Positions 6,992 through 13,596 of a stretch of 25,628 bases of DNA are shown in pieces. Every line of letters starts with the position of its first letter. Positions within the stretch are counted from its first letter, which is position 1. The translations under genes were made by a program, and so were the position numbers. The notes beneath the pieces are model-generated. The model worked only from the letters and a program-made list of their open reading frames with translations, searched no databases and was not told the origin of the DNA. The stretch covers positions 1-25,628 of IMG/VR virus record IMGVR_UViG_3300031976_001113, one strand, 5' to 3'. This DNA is from a virus.

Positions 6992-7030
6992 AATGGTTAT
7001 CCGCAGGCGGAAACCAAGCCGGCAACCATT
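6992..7030. promoter_or_regulatory. Dyad upstream of the leftward late operon (possible activator site)
   Basis: AATGGTT (6992-6998) and AACCATT (7024-7030) form a 7-bp inverted repeat in the 107-bp gap upstream of the protease gene, with an inner TCCGC-AG-GCGGA dyad. This is where the promoter of the minus-strand late operon should lie. A Mor-type activator site is a guess; a 10-base match (CGGAAACCAA) also occurs upstream of the plus-strand late operon at 17198. Confidence 0.3.
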
Positions 7031-7074
7031 AGATCGACTTCAAATTGCAGGAGCTTGGCCGGAAAGCAAGAGCG

Positions 7075-7215
7075 TCAGATCAGTCCTGTGAACAACTGCC
7101 AGAGAAAGACCAGCGTTCCACCCGCCACGACCAGGGCGACACTCCAGCGGCCAATGATCGACCAGGCAGATCGATGACTATCGACACCGTCGCGATCAGA
7201 CCACTCGTTCAGCAT
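7075..7215 (-). CDS. Small single-pass membrane protein
   Basis: A 46-residue protein: a charged N-terminus (MLNEWSDRDGVDSHRS) and one hydrophobic segment of about 20 residues (from WSVALVVAGG to FLWQLF) near the C-terminus. The start is supported by GGAGG seven bases upstream of the ATG at 7215; the longer upstream frame is unlikely. It lies just upstream of the late operon on the same strand. Possible roles are a holin-like or spanin-like accessory, or a membrane exclusion protein; nothing in the sequence decides between them. Very short genes can be chance frames, hence moderate confidence. Confidence 0.45.
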   Translation of the reverse strand: MLNEWSDRDGVDSHRSAWSIIGRWSVALVVAGGTLVFLWQLFTGLI

Positions 7216-7279
7216 CCTCCCACCTCCGCTCAACCGCCGTGCAGACCCTGCATCACATTGGCGAAGGATAATAGCCCCT

Positions 7280-7297
7280 GAATGCCCGTGGGCATTC
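7280..7297. repeat. Palindrome GAATGCCC-GT-GGGCATTC
   Basis: Perfect 8-bp arms around a two-base centre. The short centre favours a dimeric protein-binding site over an RNA hairpin. It lies in the gap between the structural operon and the lysogeny cargo genes. Confidence 0.5.
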
Positions 7298-7315
7298 TGC
7301 CCATGGGGTTCGAGG

Positions 7316-7346
7316 GGCGTTTTGGTAGTTGGATGGCCAAAACGCC
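7316..7346. repeat. Inverted repeat GGCGTTTTGG / CCAAAACGCC
   Basis: Perfect 10-bp arms with an 11-base spacer, lying between genes. There is no T-run on either side, so a classical intrinsic terminator is not supported; a bidirectional hairpin-type terminator or a protein site is possible. Confidence 0.5.
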
Positions 7347-7542
7347 ACCTCACCGCTTGACGGGCCTTAAAACGGTCCAATCCAATGAGCCATATCAGAG
7401 CGGGGCAATGTCCACCTTGGCCTGGGGAAAAAGCAGGCCCCAATTTACGGCATAGGCATCCGTTGGCAGGGGCATTAGCTCAGCGCATCGAGAATCAGTT
7501 TCGAACCAGCCTTTTCTCCGCATAGACCGAAGAGACACCTCA

Positions 7543-7776
7543 TCAGTATGCCAACCATTCCAGCTCGGCATCTTCCAAGGCGCAGTGCATATCTGGATCT
7601 GCTTCGAGCTTACTCAGGCGCGCGGCGACAGCCTTCACGTCGCCATTGATCGGAAATTTAGGGTCACGATGCGCCGCTTTTGCTAGCTCGCCGATTGCAT
7701 CATCCCGTTTTTGTTGCGCTAATAACCAAGGGCCAAAATCGATCTTTGGCTGAAAATCCGGTTTGAAATGCTTCAT
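7543..7776 (-). CDS. YozE SAM-like domain protein
   Basis: A 77-residue protein. The segment FGPWLLAQQKRDDAIGELAK, followed by RDPKFPINGD and a C-terminal acidic WLAY, matches the YozE SAM-like domain pattern (short tryptophan motif, then R-DD-IGDLA, then D-FP). Members are small helical proteins of poorly known function. AAGGGAG seven bases before the ATG supports the start. It is the third gene in a leftward set behind the repressor, so it may be expressed in the lysogen. The surrounding DNA is clearly more AT-rich than the phage backbone, suggesting separate acquisition. Confidence 0.7.
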   Translation of the reverse strand: MKHFKPDFQPKIDFGPWLLAQQKRDDAIGELAKAAHRDPKFPINGDVKAVAARLSKLEADPDMHCALEDAELEWLAY

Positions 7777-7845
7777 TGCTCACTCCCTTCATCGACTCGA
7801 CAATGAGCGAATGTTAGAACAAAACAAGAACAACCTGAAGCCAGT

Positions 7846-8349
7846 TTAGGGTGCTGCAGCCACTGACGAGCACGCCTTCTGCAACTCTCCTATGATGGAG
7901 CCAGCACCCTTAACATCGATCACCCGAACCACGGGGCGGGCGTTCCGGTCGAAGGTATCTGACTGCACCGCAAGCCTATCGGCAGCTTTCAACCCTTCGA
8001 TCAGATGAAGCCCTGTCGCGCGCGTTGGATATATTGTCGTGCCATCACCCTTCGTCGTGGAATGCCAGTATGACGACACCGGCTGTCCACTATCCAACCT
8101 ATAAAACACACGATAGCTATCGGCCGCGCCTAAATAATCATCGATGTTAACCTCAACTCGGACATCGGAAGGCGTTGTTTGCGCGCACCAAAGGGTGAGC
8201 TTGGCTCCTTGCGTTCTCTTCTGTGCAGCAACCTGGATCACGCCCGATATAGGATCTTGCGTAGCCTGTATGAACCAACCATTTTCGCGCGCTGCAGGCG
8301 ATGCGCCCAATGCCACAGCCGCTGTTAGGACCACGAGTGACAAGCTCAT
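7846..8349 (-). CDS. Exported protein, VasI/IalB-like pattern
   Basis: A 167-residue protein with an N-terminal hydrophobic signal (MSLSLVVLTAAVALGASPA, probable cleavage near residues 19-20), so the product should be periplasmic or surface-located. The mature part is beta-rich with two cysteines (LWCAQ and KACSS) that could pair, plus a YRVFYRLDSGQP strand and a SYWHST motif. This pattern (C, R-V-x-YR-D, W, late C) recalls VasI-type and IalB-type exported proteins, but the match is loose. It starts 15 bases after the repressor stop with GGAAGGG upstream, so it is probably co-transcribed with the repressor and made during lysogeny. Superinfection exclusion or lysogenic conversion are inferences. 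The DNA is AT-rich (about 43-45% GC in lines counted by eye). Confidence 0.65.
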   Translation of the reverse strand: MSLSLVVLTAAVALGASPAARENGWFIQATQDPISGVIQVAAQKRTQGAKLTLWCAQTTPSDVRVEVNIDDYLGAADSYRVFYRLDSGQPVSSYWHSTTKGDGTTIYPTRATGLHLIEGLKAADRLAVQSDTFDRNARPVVRVIDVKGAGSIIGELQKACSSVAAAP

Positions 8350-8364
8350 CGATTCATCCCTTCC

Positions 8365-9093
8365 TCAAAGTCCTCGACCGACCCAAACCACACGACCAAT
8401 CAATTGGAAACCATCTCGAGCCGCATCACTTTCCAAATCAATCATTCGATCCCAGCGGTCGTAGTCTCGATTGTCACTGGTGACGAGCACACGCCGAGAG
8501 GAAGGGAAAAGAACGCGCTTGACCATCAACTGATCATCCACTCGCAAAACAAAGATACCATCCACCGGGTCGCGACGGTTCAAGTCAATCATTGCAAGAT
8601 CACCGTCACCCAGGGTCGGCATCATACTGTCGCCTTGCACGTGAAGCACTCTTAGCTGCTTCGAGTCGCCAAATCGACGGCGCAACCAACGCAAAGGGAA
8701 CCCCAAACTTTCTGGCGAAACGCCTGCCTCTACAGCCTGCGCCCCATGACCTGCCGACACAGCGACATCATGCATCGGCACCAAAATCATATCGCCTTCG
8801 GACGGGGGAGCCGGCCCAACACCCCCTTCCCCCGTCAGCAACAACTCTAGCCCCATGTCGAGAGCTTTGCCGATCGCCAACGCAGCATCAGTCTTCGTGA
8901 TGCCGCGATGAATATAATCTCGCAAGGTGTTTGCCGGAATCTGCGCAGCCTCGCTTAGCCAAGCAACATCACGATTTTTCGTCGTCAGAGCTTCGAGAAT
9001 TCGCGCACCAACCGAATTTTCGGTTTTAATGGCTTGACCGCCCCTTCGGCCCCGTCTATCCGAATTTTCGTTACGAATTTTCGGATTGATCAT
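8365..9093 (-). CDS. Lysogeny repressor, HTH plus S24 (LexA/CI-type) peptidase
   Basis: A 242-residue protein. Residues about 30-80 form a helix-turn-helix domain (AWLSEAAQIPANTLRDYIHR). Residues about 105-240 are an S24 peptidase domain with GDSMMPTLGDGD (Ser156) and MVKRVLF (Lys192) as the catalytic pair and an Ala114-Gly115 (VSAGHG) candidate self-cleavage site. Such repressors hold lytic promoters off and cleave themselves when RecA is activated, so the prophage should be SOS-inducible, unlike Mu itself. The ATG at 9093 has GAGG upstream and touches the ner start codon. No other start exists before the HTH, so the first 28 codons contain three operator copies. The exported and YozE-like genes follow on the same strand. 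Confidence 0.85.
   Translation of the reverse strand: MINPKIRNENSDRRGRRGGQAIKTENSVGARILEALTTKNRDVAWLSEAAQIPANTLRDYIHRGITKTDAALAIGKALDMGLELLLTGEGGVGPAPPSEGDMILVPMHDVAVSAGHGAQAVEAGVSPESLGFPLRWLRRRFGDSKQLRVLHVQGDSMMPTLGDGDLAMIDLNRRDPVDGIFVLRVDDQLMVKRVLFPSSRRVLVTSDNRDYDRWDRMIDLESDAARDGFQLIGRVVWVGRGL
9010..9025. promoter_or_regulatory. Operator O1 (AACCGAA-TT-TTCGGTT)
   Basis: Perfect 7-bp arms. It is the best copy of a CCGA-N4-TCGG motif found five times between 9010 and 9386. It lies within the repressor coding start and just upstream of the rightward early promoter candidate. Confidence 0.7.
9034..9062 (+). promoter_or_regulatory. Candidate early promoter for ner and the transposase
   Basis: TTGACC (9034) and TATCCG (9057) at 17-bp spacing. 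The -35 is good and the -10 is poor. The -10 end touches operator O2, and O3 would cover the transcription start, a geometry suited to repression. Other placements are possible. Confidence 0.4.
9060..9084. promoter_or_regulatory. Tandem operators O2 and O3 (CGAATTTTCG)
   Basis: Two copies of CGAATTTTCG, centres 13 bp apart: CCGAATTTTCGT (9060-9071) and ACGAATTTTCGG (9073-9084). They lie between the promoter candidate and the touching repressor/ner start codons, so binding here could block both directions. Confidence 0.7.
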
Positions 9094-9321
9094 ATGAACC
9101 TCGCGGACATGGACCCGCACGATATCAAAGCCGAGATTCGCAAGCGTTTTGGAACGCTTGCGGCCTTTGAGCGTGCGTTCAAACTACCCGCCAAATCTGT
9201 GACTGACGTCTGCCGATCGCGCGCGAGTTCTCGTGTCGAGCACGCAATAAAGATGGTCATCGCTCGCCCTGTCTCCGAGTTTTCGGAACAGGCTACTCCC
9301 ACCGTGGGAGTAGCCGCGTGA
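9094..9321 (+). CDS. Ner-like DNA-binding regulator
   Basis: A 75-residue protein, the length of Mu Ner. It starts MNLADMDPHDIKAEIRKRFG and contains a helix-turn-helix (LAAFERAFKLPAKSVTDVCR) followed by SRVEHAIKMV, the pattern of the Ner/Nlp family. Ner represses both the repressor promoter and early transcription once lytic growth begins. The ATG at 9094 directly abuts the repressor start on the other strand; no good ribosome site precedes it, so translation may be weak or leader-poor. A 10-bp inverted repeat (9139-9162), operator O4 (9274-9287) and a perfect 25-bp palindrome (9291-9315) lie inside the gene. Confidence 0.8.
   Translation: MNLADMDPHDIKAEIRKRFGTLAAFERAFKLPAKSVTDVCRSRASSRVEHAIKMVIARPVSEFSEQATPTVGVAA
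9139..9162. repeat. Inverted repeat CGCAAGCGTT / AACGCTTGCG in ner
   Basis: Perfect 10-bp arms with a four-base centre (TTGG). It lies about 46 bp upstream of the repressor start codon on the minus strand, where the repressor leader or promoter must be. Either a binding site or a leader hairpin in the repressor mRNA. Confidence 0.55.
9274..9287. promoter_or_regulatory. Operator O4 (TCCGA-GTTT-TCGGA)
   Basis: Fourth copy of the CCGA-N4-TCGG motif, inside the 3' part of ner, four bases before the 25-bp palindrome. Confidence 0.55.
9291..9315. repeat. Perfect 25-bp palindrome at the end of ner
   Basis: GGCTACTCCCAC, a central C, then GTGGGAGTAGCC: 12-bp arms with no mismatch. As RNA it gives an 11-bp stem with a three-base loop just before the ner stop. 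No T-run follows. It could be an attenuator between ner and the transposase, or a protein site. Confidence 0.65.
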
Positions 9322-9374
9322 GTGCCGCCTATCATAGACGCTTGGCGGAGTCTTGTTTACTCTGCGTTCACACC

Positions 9375-9386
9375 CCGAAAAATCGG
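9375..9386. promoter_or_regulatory. Operator O5 (CCGA-AAAA-TCGG)
   Basis: Fifth copy of the motif, in the gap between ner and the transposase, 36 bases before the transposase start. It suggests direct control of transposase expression or an enhancer-like function. Confidence 0.5.
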
Positions 9387-9421
9387 TGCAGCGTCAAATC
9401 GGCACGTTTCGGAGGCGCATC

Positions 9422-11236
9422 ATGAGCGCCATCGAGGGGCGAACCAAACATCTGAGCGCCAAGGAAATCGCCGAGCTGCGTCTGACAGGTCTGCCGACGA
9501 CCAAGAAGGGCGTTCAGCTTCGCGCCGATCTGGAAGGCTGGCCGTTCGAGTTGCGCACCGTGCGCGGCGGCGAGGCTCACTTCTATGACATCATAGGCCT
9601 GCCGGAGGCGGCGCGCGCCGATCTGATTGAAAGGCGAGCTGACGCCGCCCTGTCCGCCATGCGCCCGGTTGGCCGCCCCAAGGGCGACTGGTTCGATCGC
9701 CATCCCGAAGTCGCCGATGCGGTGTTGGTCATTCTGGCCGAACACAAACACGCGTCTACCCGCGTCATGGAACTCCTAAATGCGCAATTTGACGAGCTAC
9801 CGTCCCTGCGCAGCTTGAAGCGCTACATACAGCGGGTCGAGAAGGAGCATAAGGTTCTCCTCGCCGCCGAACGCGATCCCGACAAATACAAGTCGATGTA
9901 CCGCCCGGCGCTCGGCCGTATGGATGCCACCGTCTCCTACGCCCACGAAATGTGGGAGATCGACACCACCAAGGCTGACGTGATGTGCACCGATGGCCGG
10001 AAGGCGATCCTGGGCATCATCGACCGTTGGTGCCGTCGCACGCGCTTTTTGGTGGTCGAAAGCGAAAGCGCACAATCGGTCCGCACCATGCTGGTCAGTA
10101 CAATGCTGGCCTGGGGTGTCATGCCTGCGGTGCTGAAGGTCGACAACGGCTCGGGCTTCATCAACGCTTCGATCATCGCGTCGCTCGACGCTGTCGGCAT
10201 CAAGCTCGACGCCTGTCTTCCCGGTCACCCGGAGGACAAGCCGCACGTCGAGCGCGTGTTTGGCACCTTCAACCGCGAACGCGCTTCGATGCTAAAGGGC
10301 TTCGTCGGCCACAATGTGGCCCAGGCGCAGCAGCTGCGCGCCCGCGCAAAGAAGAAGACCGGCCGCGCCGTTATCGAAGCCGGGATCGACAGCATCGAGC
10401 TGCAGCGCATTCTCGATGCCTGGGTCGATGGCACCTACCACCAGCGCAAGCACAGCATGATCGGCATGTCGCCAATGGAGAAGTGGCAGCGCTCTCCCGA
10501 ACCGGCGCGGTCAGCGCCACCCGAAAGTCTCCTGAAGATCGCCTTCAGCGCGGTTATCGGCCCCGCTACCGTCACCAAGCGAGGCGTGCGCTGGAAGAAT
10601 GGCCGTTACTGGTCGGACACGCTTGTCCCGCTGATGGGCAAGCAGGTCATGCTTCGTTGGGATGAAGGCGACCTGGGCGCCCTCTACATCTTCGACGAGG
10701 CAGGCAACTACGTCGACACTGCCGTCAACGTCGAGCGCAAGGGCTTCTCCCAGCAGGCGATGGCGCTTGCCGCCCGCCGCGAAATGACAAAGTTCCTCAA
10801 CGAACAACGCACCGAGCTGCGGCAAAAAAAGGCATCCTTCTCGATCGAGAAGGCCATGGACACCGTCCTTCGCGACGAAGCCGAACGCGCTGGCAAGCTC
10901 GCTCATTTTCCCAGGCCAACCGAGGCGCGGGCGACACCGGCCATGGACAGCATCGCAAATGCGCCCGCCCCAGCCGTGCCCGACACTGCGCAGTTGGAGG
11001 CCATGCTCGCCAAACCTGCCGCACCCCGGCAGGCGCTCCGCACCCCCGCCGAGAAGATGGCGGAAGCCGACGCGATCATCGCCGCCCACAAACGGGGCGA
11101 GAGCGTCGACGCTGAGGCCCTGCGTCGGGCGCAGCTCTACGCCACCACCGCCGAATATCGTGCCGAGAAGATGATGGTCATCGCCTTCGGCGCGCCCGCC
11201 GCAGCCCCGGCTGATCGCCGCCAGGGGGCCGCATGA
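9422..11236 (+). CDS. MuA-like DDE transposase
   Basis: A 604-residue protein (Mu A is 663). The N-terminus (LSAKEIAELRLTGLP, EGWPFELR) is the Mu-type winged-helix DNA-binding domain, followed by a second helical DNA-binding region. The catalytic core has WEIDTTK (Asp181), KVDNGSGF (Asp241) and HVERVFGTF (Glu277), giving the DD35E triad of the retroviral-integrase superfamily. A C-terminal beta-barrel domain follows (around PLMGKQVMLRWDEGD), then a helical tail that in Mu contacts the B ATPase and ClpX. It cuts and joins the phage ends for integration and replicative transposition. The ATG at 9422 has GGAGG seven bases upstream; an upstream frame from 9353 is not supported. Confidence 0.95.
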   Translation: MSAIEGRTKHLSAKEIAELRLTGLPTTKKGVQLRADLEGWPFELRTVRGGEAHFYDIIGLPEAARADLIERRADAALSAMRPVGRPKGDWFDRHPEVADAVLVILAEHKHASTRVMELLNAQFDELPSLRSLKRYIQRVEKEHKVLLAAERDPDKYKSMYRPALGRMDATVSYAHEMWEIDTTKADVMCTDGRKAILGIIDRWCRRTRFLVVESESAQSVRTMLVSTMLAWGVMPAVLKVDNGSGFINASIIASLDAVGIKLDACLPGHPEDKPHVERVFGTFNRERASMLKGFVGHNVAQAQQLRARAKKKTGRAVIEAGIDSIELQRILDAWVDGTYHQRKHSMIGMSPMEKWQRSPEPARSAPPESLLKIAFSAVIGPATVTKRGVRWKNGRYWSDTLVPLMGKQVMLRWDEGDLGALYIFDEAGNYVDTAVNVERKGFSQQAMALAARREMTKFLNEQRTELRQKKASFSIEKAMDTVLRDEAERAGKLAHFPRPTEARATPAMDSIANAPAPAVPDTAQLEAMLAKPAAPRQALRTPAEKMAEADAIIAAHKRGESVDAEALRRAQLYATTAEYRAEKMMVIAFGAPAAAPADRRQGAA

Positions 11237-11277
11237 CAACCGCCTTTCAACTCCATTGCACGAACGGAGAAGAACCG

Positions 11278-12051
11278 ATGAATAGCCTTGCCTCTCAGCC
11301 GCGCCTTGACCTTGGCGACGGACCACGCGGCCACGCGCCACTGACCAATATGAGCCTTGCCCTGCGCACCATCATGGAGTGCGAGGAGGCCGGGCCGGAC
11401 AGCTCGACGCGCATCGGTCTGCTCTACGGCTTCTCGGGCTACGGCAAGACGGTATCCGCTGGCTTCGTGGCGGCCCGCACCGGCGCCGCTTACGTAGCCG
11501 CCCAATCGGTCTGGTCGCAGCGAACGCTGCTGGAGGCCATCGCCGAGGAGTTGGGCATCACCCGCCCCGCGCGCACGGCACCCAACCTGTTGCGCCAGAT
11601 CATCGACCAGCTCAACCATGAGCCACGCCACCTGATCATCGACGAAACCGACCATCTGGTGAACAAGCGATCGGTCGAGATCATCCGCGACATTCACGAC
11701 AGCACGCCAATCGCGATCATGCTGATCGGCGAGGAGGCGCTGCCCTCGAAGCTGAAGGAATGGGAGCGGTTCGATAACCGCGTTCTCATCGCGACGCCGG
11801 CCCAGCCCGCTTCGATCGCAGATGCTCACAAGCTGCGCGACCATTATTGCACCCGCGTCCGCATCGCAGATGATCTGGCCGAACTGTTCCAGGCGCGCTG
11901 CAAGGGCATCACCCGCCGTATCGTCACCAACCTGCGCGCCGCTCAGCGAGCGGCTGCGGAAGAGGGCGTTGGCGAGATCGATGCCCGCTGGTGGGGTAGC
12001 CGCCCGATCCTCAACGGCGACCTGCCCGTCCGTCGGCGGGAGATCGCGTGA
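11278..12051 (+). CDS. MuB-like transposition target ATPase
   Basis: A 257-residue AAA-type ATPase. Walker A is GFSGYGKT (51-58) and Walker B is HLIIDETDHL (Asp122, Glu123). Downstream motifs VEIIRDIHDS and IAIMLIGEEALP resemble sensor regions of MuB and IstB relatives. MuB binds target DNA, forms ATP-dependent filaments, stimulates the transposase and gives target immunity. The start at 11278 has GGAGAAG five bases upstream; an in-frame ATG at 11233 overlapping the transposase stop (ATGA) is an alternative adding 15 residues. The C-terminal DNA-binding part is shorter than in Mu B (312 residues). Confidence 0.9.
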   Translation: MNSLASQPRLDLGDGPRGHAPLTNMSLALRTIMECEEAGPDSSTRIGLLYGFSGYGKTVSAGFVAARTGAAYVAAQSVWSQRTLLEAIAEELGITRPARTAPNLLRQIIDQLNHEPRHLIIDETDHLVNKRSVEIIRDIHDSTPIAIMLIGEEALPSKLKEWERFDNRVLIATPAQPASIADAHKLRDHYCTRVRIADDLAELFQARCKGITRRIVTNLRAAQRAAAEEGVGEIDARWWGSRPILNGDLPVRRREIA

Positions 12052-12245
12052 TGCCGAGCAACATCATCACCCTGACGCTTGATCGGGACGAGGTAGCGTT
12101 CCTCCATCGACAGGCGGCCGCCGAAACCCTGACCTATCTTGGCCATGCAATGCGGGGCGCGCTCAAGCCGGCCGAACTGGTCCGAAAGGACTGGCTGGTC
12201 GCCCTGAGCGACAAGCTCGCAGCCGCTCAGGACATCGGCCGATGA
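12051..12245 (+). CDS. Small hypothetical early protein
   Basis: A 64-residue protein (MPSNIITLTLDRDEVAFLHR opening) that is mostly helical, with a charged surface and an LVRKDWLVALSDKLAAA C-terminal helix. Its ATG overlaps the stop of the ATPase gene (TGATG); a GTG directly before it could also serve. No family recognised. Position directly after the transposition genes suggests an early replication or regulatory accessory, but nothing in the sequence shows a function. Confidence 0.6.
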   Translation: MPSNIITLTLDRDEVAFLHRQAAAETLTYLGHAMRGALKPAELVRKDWLVALSDKLAAAQDIGR

Positions 12246-12856
12246 ACACCGCGCCCACCGCGCGAATGCGCGATCCTGCGTTGGCCACTTGGACGGCCCT
12301 GCGGTTCGCGCAGCAGCCGCTTCGCCTCGCGGACATCATCTTCGCCAACGACGACACCGCACATCGCGCGCGTGTCTCGATCGCGGAAACCCGCCTCCTT
12401 CTCGATCGCTGGCGCGGGGCTGGCCTGATCGAGCGGATCGACAAGCCGGAGTCCTACATCATGCAAGCCAAGGCGCGGGATTTCCGCGACCCTCCCGCCG
12501 TTGGGGAGACGGCACGGAAACCCAAACCCCGCTCCACACGCCAGCGCATCTGGTCGGCGGTGCGGGTTATGAAATCTTTCGACCTGGTCGAGATCTGTTT
12601 TGCCGCCACGGTTGAGAAGCGAGCGGCACGACGCATTCTTAACCAACTGACGCGCGCAGGCTTTCTCTCCCGCACCGATCGGGCCGGAGACGATCAACCG
12701 CGCTGGCGCCTCGCGCGTCCCTCGGGGCCGCACCATCCCGGTGTCGAATATGAAGGGCGCACCGTGGTCGCGTTGGTCGATCGCAATAGCGGCCGGCGTT
12801 TCCCCCTCTCTCCGACCCAAAAAATTTTAGCCGCGGAGATTCACCATGTCTCTTAA
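12242..12856 (+). CDS. Early protein with two predicted winged-helix regions
   Basis: A 204-residue basic protein. Two stretches look like winged helix-turn-helix units: residues about 15-75 (RLADIIFANDDTAHR, LLLDRWRGAGLIERID) and about 98-155 (IWSAVRVMKSFDLVEIC, ARRILNQLTRAGFLSRTD). The tail is basic. A DNA-binding role is likely from this layout; the target is unknown. The gene overlaps its neighbours by four and eleven bases and belongs to the early operon. Confidence 0.65.
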   Translation: MNTAPTARMRDPALATWTALRFAQQPLRLADIIFANDDTAHRARVSIAETRLLLDRWRGAGLIERIDKPESYIMQAKARDFRDPPAVGETARKPKPRSTRQRIWSAVRVMKSFDLVEICFAATVEKRAARRILNQLTRAGFLSRTDRAGDDQPRWRLARPSGPHHPGVEYEGRTVVALVDRNSGRRFPLSPTQKILAAEIHHVS

Positions 12857-13226
12857 TGCCTCCAGTACAAACACAGAACGAGCGGTGGCCGCATGGGGCG
12901 AGGACATGCCCGCATGGGTCCGCCTGCTGGCGAGCGCCTGCGACACCGACAATCAGCGTATCGTCGGCGAGCGGCTGGGCAAGTCCAGCGGCTACATCAG
13001 CCGCCTGATCAACCGCAGCTACGCCGGCAGCTACCCGGAGGCCGAGCGCATTGTTCGGGCCGCCTATGGGGGCGAGGACGTTAGCTGTCCGCTCTTCGGC
13101 CCCATCCCGCTGGCAAGCTGTCTGCGCGCGCGCCGCCGCACGGGGCCGCCGCGTAACCAGCTCCACCATCAATATGCGGGCACCTGCCCGACATGCCCGA
13201 ACAATAGCGACGGAGGCGACATATGA
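12846..13226 (+). CDS. Early HTH regulator with cysteine-rich tail
   Basis: A 126-residue protein. Residues about 24-60 form a helix-turn-helix (LASACDTDNQRIVGERLGKS then GYISRLINRSY), which resembles regulators that occur in early regions of alphaproteobacterial Mu-like prophages. The C-terminal part carries Cys81, Cys92, Cys114 and Cys117 (the last two as CPTCP), which could bind zinc. GGAG eight bases before the ATG supports the start. Probably a transcriptional regulator of the early operon; its operators are not identified. Confidence 0.7.
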   Translation: MSLNASSTNTERAVAAWGEDMPAWVRLLASACDTDNQRIVGERLGKSSGYISRLINRSYAGSYPEAERIVRAAYGGEDVSCPLFGPIPLASCLRARRRTGPPRNQLHHQYAGTCPTCPNNSDGGDI

Positions 13227-13387
13227 TCGCCCGCCTTCAACGTCTCGCATCCACCGGGCGCCGCCTGCTGTCCGATCGCGATGTGCAGGACGGGGTGGTG
13301 GAGTTCCGCATCGCCCTTGCCCAAGCGCTCCTTATCGGCGCGCCGATCGTCCTGATCAGCATCGGCATCATGGCGGTGCTGCCATGA
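13223..13387 (+). CDS. Small single-pass membrane protein in the early operon
   Basis: A 54-residue protein: a basic N-terminal half (MIARLQRLASTGRRLLSDRD) and a C-terminal hydrophobic segment of roughly 23 residues (ALAQALLIGAPIVLISIGIM). The start overlaps the previous stop (ATGA), and its stop overlaps the next start, as in a tightly coupled operon. Orientation with the basic end in the cytoplasm is likely. The function is unknown; small membrane proteins in phage early regions may modulate the host envelope or exclude other phages. Confidence 0.6.
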   Translation: MIARLQRLASTGRRLLSDRDVQDGVVEFRIALAQALLIGAPIVLISIGIMAVLP

Positions 13388-13596
13388 AGCCCGGCCCGCA
13401 CACCGACTATCGGGCGCTCCCGGCCGAGCGCGGCTTCGTCGTCCTCTACCGCCAGACGGAGACGAACACCTGCCCTGGTTGCGGCGCCAGCCAGTGGCTG
13501 GTCGGCCGCACCATGGCCGAATGCGCCCTCTGCTCAACCGCCATCCCCCTCATGTCGCCGGTCGGACCCGGCATCACCACGGAAGGACAATATTGA
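13384..13596 (+). CDS. Small zinc-ribbon-like protein
   Basis: A 70-residue protein with two CxxC pairs (Cys30/Cys33 in CPGC and Cys47/Cys50 in CALC) 13 residues apart, the spacing of a minimal zinc ribbon. The rest is a short N-terminal beta region (GFVVLYRQTE) and a flexible tail. It overlaps both neighbours. Nucleic-acid or protein binding is a reasonable inference; no specific family is recognised. Confidence 0.6.
   Translation: MKPGPHTDYRALPAERGFVVLYRQTETNTCPGCGASQWLVGRTMAECALCSTAIPLMSPVGPGITTEGQY

Larger units (their letters stand above)
7216..7542. other. Non-coding gap with two perfect dyads
   Basis: About 327 bases without a convincing gene. It holds two perfect inverted repeats (7280-7297 and 7316-7346, listed separately) and no clear promoter. 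Base composition falls towards AT on the right side, where the cargo genes begin. Confidence 0.6.

Noticed and set aside
7316-7346. Intrinsic terminator
   Set aside because: The stem is perfect but there is no T-run on either strand, so it is listed only as a dyad.
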